NCBI GenBank assembly: GCA_964016885.1
Contig: OZ024743.1
Location: forward strand, 16,428,972-16,492,971
Direction of reading: 5' to 3'
Length of the DNA: 64,000 bases
DNA from: Eledone cirrhosa
Lineage: Eukaryota; Mollusca; Cephalopoda; Octopoda; Eledonidae
In this document: piece after piece, positions 58,887 through 64,000 of the stretch
Position numbering within the stretch: position 1 is the first letter of the stretch
Layout of the letters: every line of letters begins with the position of its first letter
Notes under the pieces: model-generated
Database searches by the model: none
Told to the model about the DNA's origin: nothing
Seen by the model: only the letters and a program-made list of their open reading frames with translations
Translations under genes and position numbers: made by a program

Positions 58887-59032
58887 ACAGCTGCATTTAT
58901 CTTGCTTTATGTTCATACGAGTTATCACCAAGTCACAACCAGTGACCTCATGAGACAACAAGGTCCGCCATGTTCAAGAAAGAACATACATACTCACCCA
59001 TGCATCTTTAGGTGTTTAGACTTGTGATGTAC

Positions 59033-59551
59033 TTATATTGACAGAATCTTCCTTAGTATATGGGCAGGTCCCATTAGTACTATCTTTTGTATTTCTCCTA
59101 GATCCGGGTTTCCTGGGATTTGCGATAAGTAATCATTAGACCCCTTAGGTATCATTCGTAGAGCGCCTACAACCATTGGTATTGTTTTAGTTCTCAATTT
59201 CCACATTTTTCCAATTTCTATCTCCAGGTCCTTATACTTGCTCAATTTTACAAATATTTTTATAGATACATTCTTGTCTATTGGGACGGACATATCAATT
59301 AGCAGGCATATCCCCTTTTTAAAGTCCTTCAGTATTATATCAGGTCTATTTGCATCTATTTTTCGGTCTGTTTGGATGCTAAAGTTCCACAAGATTGAGA
59401 TGTGATCTTTTTCAAGTATGGGAGGTGGTTGATGCTCCCACCAATTCTTTTGATGGGGCAGGTCAAAATGCTTACACATTATCCAATGTATGTATTGTGC
59501 AGCTCTGTCATGCCTGTTTAGGCATTCGGTTGGGGCTATAGGACTGCACAT
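59033..59551 (-). pseudogene. LINE copy B: restriction-like endonuclease
   Basis: 172 codons: MCSPIAPTECLNRHD, RPDIILKDFKKG, LLIDMSVPIDKNV. The upstream zinc knuckle is split by a frameshift at about 59640. Confidence 0.85.
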
Positions 59552-59943
59552 TGAAATTATATGATGAATGGTCTCTGGTTGTTTTTTGCATACACGGCAT
59601 AATGGGCTGCATCCATTTTTTATTATGTTTGGCTTGTTAAATTTTTGTTGGCAGACACTGATCTTGTGCTGATATAATCACTCCTTCAGTCTCCGATTTC
59701 AGTCCAGAGGATGCTAACCACTGATGGGTTAAAGTTTTGCCAACATCAGGATTGTTAGCTCGTTCTGGGTATTTTCCATACAGAGGTATTTCTTGCCATT
59801 TCTTAGTCAGTTTCTGTAGTAAGTTCCTTCTTTGCAGTTACTTTTACCTGCTTTGCTTTTTCTGTGTTTTCCATTTCAGCAGTAAATGGGACTTCTGAAA
59901 TTTGTAGTCCATTACTGTATCTTTGTGCATCTTTTGTAATGGA

Positions 59944-61190
59944 CTATGATCTCTTGATGATTTCGTGTTTCAAAACGAGTTTGATCATCCAATCATGTGA
60001 TTCCCTTAGATATGTAGATAATCCAATTGTTGTAGTTTTCAACGCAATGTCTAACTGGATTAACCCACGTCCTCCTTCTTTCCTAGGGAGATATATTATA
60101 TCTGTATCTGCCTTAGGGTGATTCATTTCGTGCATGGTTAATAATTTTCGAATTTTTGTATCGAGCCTATGGATCTCTGTGCTTGACCAGTTGATGACAT
60201 TGTAACTGTAGGTTACTACTGGTATTGCAAGCGTGTTTATGGCATCGATCCTATGCCTTGCATTCAATTCCGTTCTTAAGATTGCTCTTACTCTGCGGTA
60301 ACATTCCTTCCTTATCCTTTCCCTCATTGTTGAGTGCTTGATTCAGTCTCCTTCACAAACACCTAGATATTTGTAAGGTTCCTCTTGATCAAGTTCTCTT
60401 ATCACATTTTCCCGATCAAGATTAATGTCTGAACCTTTCACCAGCTTCCCTCTGGTGAACGTTGCTTTGGCGCATTTATCTAGTCCAAACTCCATTTTAA
60501 TGTCATCAATGAACTGCTCAACAGTGGACAATAGCCCTTGCAATTGTTCATCATCTTTTGCATATTGTTTCAGGTCATCCATGTAGAACAAGTGATTAAT
60601 GGTTTTGTCATAGACTTTATATCCATGTTTTGTTTCATTGAGCATTTTACTTAATGGTATAAGTGCGATGCAGAATAAAAGTGGTGATAAAGAGTCACCC
60701 TGAAATATTCCACAATTAATATTAACTTCTCCAGCTTCTAGTGATTCCTTTTCACTATTCAAAAGGAGTGTCGTTTTCCATGTCTTCATACTGAATGACA
60801 AGAACCACCTGACAACGGGACATATTTTGAAAATCTCTAAACATTTTTCAATCCAACTGTGTGGAAAACTATCGAATGCTTTTTTTATAATCTATCCAAC
60901 CAATTGATATATTTTTCTGTCTATTATGACAATCTTCTTGTATCATTTTGTTAAACAAAAGCTGATCCTTACAGCCATATGAGCCTCGTTTACACCCTTT
61001 CTGCTCAATGGGAAATAGGTCATTTGTTATCAGGTGGTCATATGTATATTCAGTTAGGACTGATGTTAACATTTTATACATTGTGGTCAAGCAAGTTATC
61101 GGTCAGTAATTTTGGGGATTGTTTGTCTCATCATTCTTCGGAAGCAGGAATGTAATGCCGTTAACTAGCCATGATGGTATCTTTTCTGGC
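59944..61190 (-). pseudogene. LINE copy B: reverse transcriptase in three frames
   Basis: 60869-61090 (YDHLITNDLFPIEQKGCK), 60343-60801 (FQGDSLSPLLFCI, FYMDDLKQYA) and 59944-60327 (thumb, YSYNVINWSSTEI). One-base changes at about 60885 and a stop at 60342 separate the pieces. Confidence 0.85.
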
Positions 61191-61202
61191 TCCTTAACTA
61201 TT

Positions 61203-62680
61203 TCATTGTAAAGTTGGGCTAACAGCTAATACGACTCTGTGAAGGCATTTATCAACAAATTGTTGTATTTTGTCTTTTCCTGGGGATTTCCATTTGCTGG
61301 TTTTTCTAAGAGCCAAACGCAACTGTTCGACTGTTATATTTTCCCATATTTGTTCCTCAAGGTGAGCTGTATCTTTCATTTGCCTGTCTATCCATGGGGC
61401 ATGTATGTTATGAACTTTTTCTTCGGCCCAGATCTTTTCCCAGAATTCTTGCACTTCCTCCTTGGGTGGTATTGATTTAGCAGTTATTGTTGACTTACCA
61501 ATTTTTCTATAGAAATTTCTTTGGTTGTTTTTGAACATATAATTGTCCTTATAGAATCTAGATCGTTTTTCAAAGCGCCTTATGCGAGCAGCTTTGACCC
61601 ACACTTTTTGCTTGATTATTTCTATCAGCATGTCTATGTCACTTGTTGATTTTATACTGTACTTTCTTTTAAATTTTGTAAGTTTAGTTTGTTTAACATG
61701 TTCACCTACTTTATAGTTTGTTAAAATTTCTATGTCAGATCGGAGAAGGTTTATTTGGCGATTGATGTTCTCTTGCCAAGTAGATTTCTTGTGGGAATTC
61801 CTTTGTTTTTTCATCTTCACTCCACATAAGTGAGTGGTGACTTTAGCCGATGCATAATAGAGATGATTTACATCAGTAATGTTTAGTTTGTTTGTGATGA
61901 TAATGTTTTTGAGAATTATGTTAGTCTTGTGTATTATCTTTTGGTTCTGTTTGGAGTTCTGGATCTTAGGGAGGGTGTCTCGTTGCCCCATGTCAGATTC
62001 TTTCATTTTCATCCATTCGATCATAATTTCATCCTTCAAGTTGGCAAGTTCATTCTCATTCATTTCTTTATCATTTACGATCTCATTATTTTCATTTTGA
62101 GTTTCATCTTGAGCATGCACTCCCTCCACTTTTTCGATCCTTTCTTTAATTTGTTCTGTGGTCAGTGATTCCGCCCCAACCCTGGGAATCGAAGTGTTAC
62201 AATTTACCTCGTTTTCACTGACACGTGTTTCATTTTCCCTTCGCTGACTTTGTGCTAATAGCTTGATCTGATCAATTTCTATATCAGTTAGTAACTTTTT
62301 TTTTACAATATGTGTTCGTATATTGGCTAATTTGTTACTGTCAATATAGCCTCTGGTTTTGGGATGTTTCTTTTTCCAGTTGATATATGTTTGTTCTGTA
62401 TTCGATGTATTTGATGGGTAGTACATGGCAGTGTAGAAAGCCTCAAGGACTTCTTTATTATCTTCCCTTGACCATTTTTCTCTTTTTTTCTTTGGATTTC
62501 TTGGTGGTGAGCCTGGAGGGCCAACAGTAGGAGTATTCCGGTTATGGGAGGTCTCCAGCTCCGAAGTGACGGAAAGGTTTGAAACATTAGCTGATTTTTT
62601 GACCCCAGTCTGGTTCCTCTCTTAGGGACGCGGCCCTTTTTAACCCGGATGACGGCCGATCCGGTATGAGATTTTATCAT
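61203..62680 (-). pseudogene. LINE copy B: N-terminal Myb-like region and linker to RT
   Basis: 61203-62426 is open for 407 codons and contains the Myb-like region end (TYINWKKKHPKTRGYID), the basic segment and, unlike copy A, the intact LRLALRKTSKWKSPGKDKI block before the RT. Upstream of 62426 the frame continues to the start at about 62680 but has two stops (TAA in TTTTTAACCC and CTTAGGG contexts as seen on the plus strand). Confidence 0.8.
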
Positions 62681-62752
62681 TTGGCATTTACTGTAATTGG
62701 TCGCGTTTTATCCTTATCCGCAAAGGGGTAATCATTTCGTGTTACCACTTCT

Positions 62753-62787
62753 AGGACGATTGTCAACCAAGACTAGAGGGTCGTCCT
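62753..62787 (-). ncRNA. Conserved hairpin in the LINE 5' UTR, copy B
   Basis: AGGACGA/TCGTCCT; see copy A for the compensatory partner. Confidence 0.45.
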
Positions 62788-62838
62788 CCCCTAGAGACAC
62801 GGCTATTCCCCGCCGGCTGCCATCCCGGTATTTCTTGG

Positions 62839-63810
62839 TCACGGGGTTTTCTTTTTTGTTGTTTTTTTTAAATTGTTATTATCATGAGTAGTTCCTTAAT
62901 GTGAGCATTGTATGGCTTAATAATGAAATTATTAATAATATAATATACTTTTTGCTGAAGTTGCCTGTTATTGTTGTTGGCTATGTCAGTGGTGGTGCTG
63001 GGGCTTTTTCTATTGTTGGTGGGGAAGGGGGAACCAGCAGTGCCATAGCGTTGACATTTGGCCGGTGGCGGGGTCACTAAGTCAATCTATTTATATATTT
63101 TGCTAGCCTCTCCCTTGTCTAGTGATATCGCCATTTTCCCCTCTCTTAAGTTAACAGATGTTAATGGGGGAATAGTGGTGGTAGCAATGAAGGAATGGTG
63201 GCGGCGGTGATGGGATAGTGGTAGCAATGATGGAAGGAGTGGTGGCGGCGGTGACTATAGTAATGGCGTTGTCGTTACTGAGTTTTGTTGAATAGATTGT
63301 AGTTAGTTTGATCTGTGTATCTATACGGTTTGTCGCGTATGTTTAATATATGTGTTGACATATTTTCTTAATATTGGAATTAAACATTTTGTGAAAACTT
63401 GAGACAATAATAATAGTAATTATTATTATTATGCTGGGATTGGTGGTGGTGGTGGTGAAATTGCTGTTATCTGGCTGTTGTATTTAATGTACACAGAAGG
63501 GTGATGGGATAGGTGGTGTATTTCGTTTGTGGTGTTGGTGAAATTGCTGTTATTTGGCTGTTCTATATAGTGTAGACAGAGGGGTTTTTTTCTTCCATTT
63601 ATAACCATTTTCTTTTTTTAATATTTATAATACAAAATTGAATATTTGAGCGATATAACAGGATATTATGGATCCGAATTTCCTGAGAGCTGGGTCTGGT
63701 GCTTTATGTACCATTTATACTAAGAATTGTTATTTCACAATTGATTTAAATATGTTAAAAATCAAAAACTTACGGGAGCGATTTCATGACCTTCTATCCA
63801 CCACGTGCGT
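62839..63810. other. T/G-rich sequence without recognised gene
   Basis: Contains GTGGTGG and GGCGGTG runs (63170-63260) and several short repeats such as GAAATTGCTGTTATxTGGCTG at 63458 and 63539. No coding signature. Confidence 0.45.
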
Positions 63811-63866
63811 TTTCTTCTTCTTCTCCTTCTTCTTCTTCTTCTTCTTCTTCTTCTTTTCTTCTTCTT

Positions 63867-63897
<31 letters not shown>

Positions 63898-63915
63898 TTA
63901 TTATTATTATTATTG
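63811..63915. repeat. (TTC)n(TTA)n compound microsatellite
   Basis: Same compound array as at 58757-58886, with no LINE attached on its right. Confidence 0.95.
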
Positions 63916-64000
63916 AATGCTATGGTTGACGGAGGCTCGGTTCTGTAAGGTATTGTAAATTTTGAACGCTATAACAATTGTAAATTGTTTAAAACTTTAA

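Larger units (their letters stand above)
58888..62838 (-). mobile_element. R4/Dong-like RLE-type LINE, copy B (near full length, more decayed)
   Basis: Same structure and orientation as copy A, head to tail with it, with differences of a few per cent. The 5' end starts at the same base context (ATCCCGGTATTTCTT) as in copy A, which shows that both copies are full length rather than 5'-truncated. Confidence 0.88.

Noticed and set aside
62327..62680. 117-codon minus-strand frame at the LINE start, also at 58250-58603
   Set aside because: Alternative-frame shadow of the Myb-like region; the frame that matches the family is the other one.

Overview
The window looks like non-coding, transposon-rich DNA of an animal, most likely a coleoid cephalopod such as an octopus. 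The evidence is the very high content of (TA)n and other microsatellites, several tRNA-derived SINEs that resemble the octopus/squid SINE families, Penelope-like retroelements (PLEs) with GIY-YIG domains, and RLE-type and APE-type LINE remnants. The species is an inference. I found no convincing host protein-coding gene, no rRNA and no genuine tRNA gene.

Layout. 1-1.6 kb: remnant of an APE-type LINE (zinc-knuckle ORF1 and endonuclease, with the reverse transcriptase (RT) deleted). 2.8-3.3 kb: three head-to-tail SINE copies. 4.3-4.5 kb: compound trinucleotide array. 6.4-9.2 kb: nested foldback repeats flanked by (TA)n. 9.9-10.95 kb: an inverted group of a hammerhead-bearing repeat. 13.3-15.0 kb: a tandem array of an exact 317-bp unit, each carrying a hammerhead-like motif. 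17.5-20.3 kb: three SINEs. 21.8-24.2 kb and 27.7-29.6 kb (plus strand) and 32.8-34.3 kb (minus strand): three copies of a PLE family with a YRDD box in the RT and a C-terminal GIY-YIG domain; the third sits between 620-bp inverted arms. 31.2-31.6 kb: a 387-bp palindromic MITE. 34.9-37.0 kb: a composite in which 75 bp of GIY-YIG coding sequence has become a ten-copy minisatellite. 37.0-41.1 kb: a canonical YLDD PLE with its promoter-bearing repeat and hammerhead-like motif. 41.9-49.2 kb: a large array of a 466-bp repeat in both orientations, with a near-perfect palindromic centre at about 45.73 kb and a type I hammerhead ribozyme in each unit. 49.3-49.6 kb: another PLE fragment. 54.8-62.8 kb: two head-to-tail copies of an R4/Dong-like LINE (Myb-like domain, RT, CCHC, restriction-like endonuclease) set in TTC/TAA microsatellite.

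The main discovery candidate is a dense set of self-cleaving-ribozyme repeats. There are 14 apparently intact hammerhead cores in the 466-bp family and 5 in the 317-bp family; in the latter the usual C3-G8 core pair is replaced by U3-A8. Further hammerhead-like cores lie in PLE terminal repeats and in a 7.5/9.1-kb inverted pair. This architecture (tandem units, type I hammerhead, very short palindromic stem III, octamer and TATA motifs just upstream) matches the published idea of animal retrozymes, which make small circular RNAs and may borrow PLE enzymes. No complete PLE is present here, so any mobilising enzyme would have to act in trans. All functional statements are predictions from sequence inspection only.
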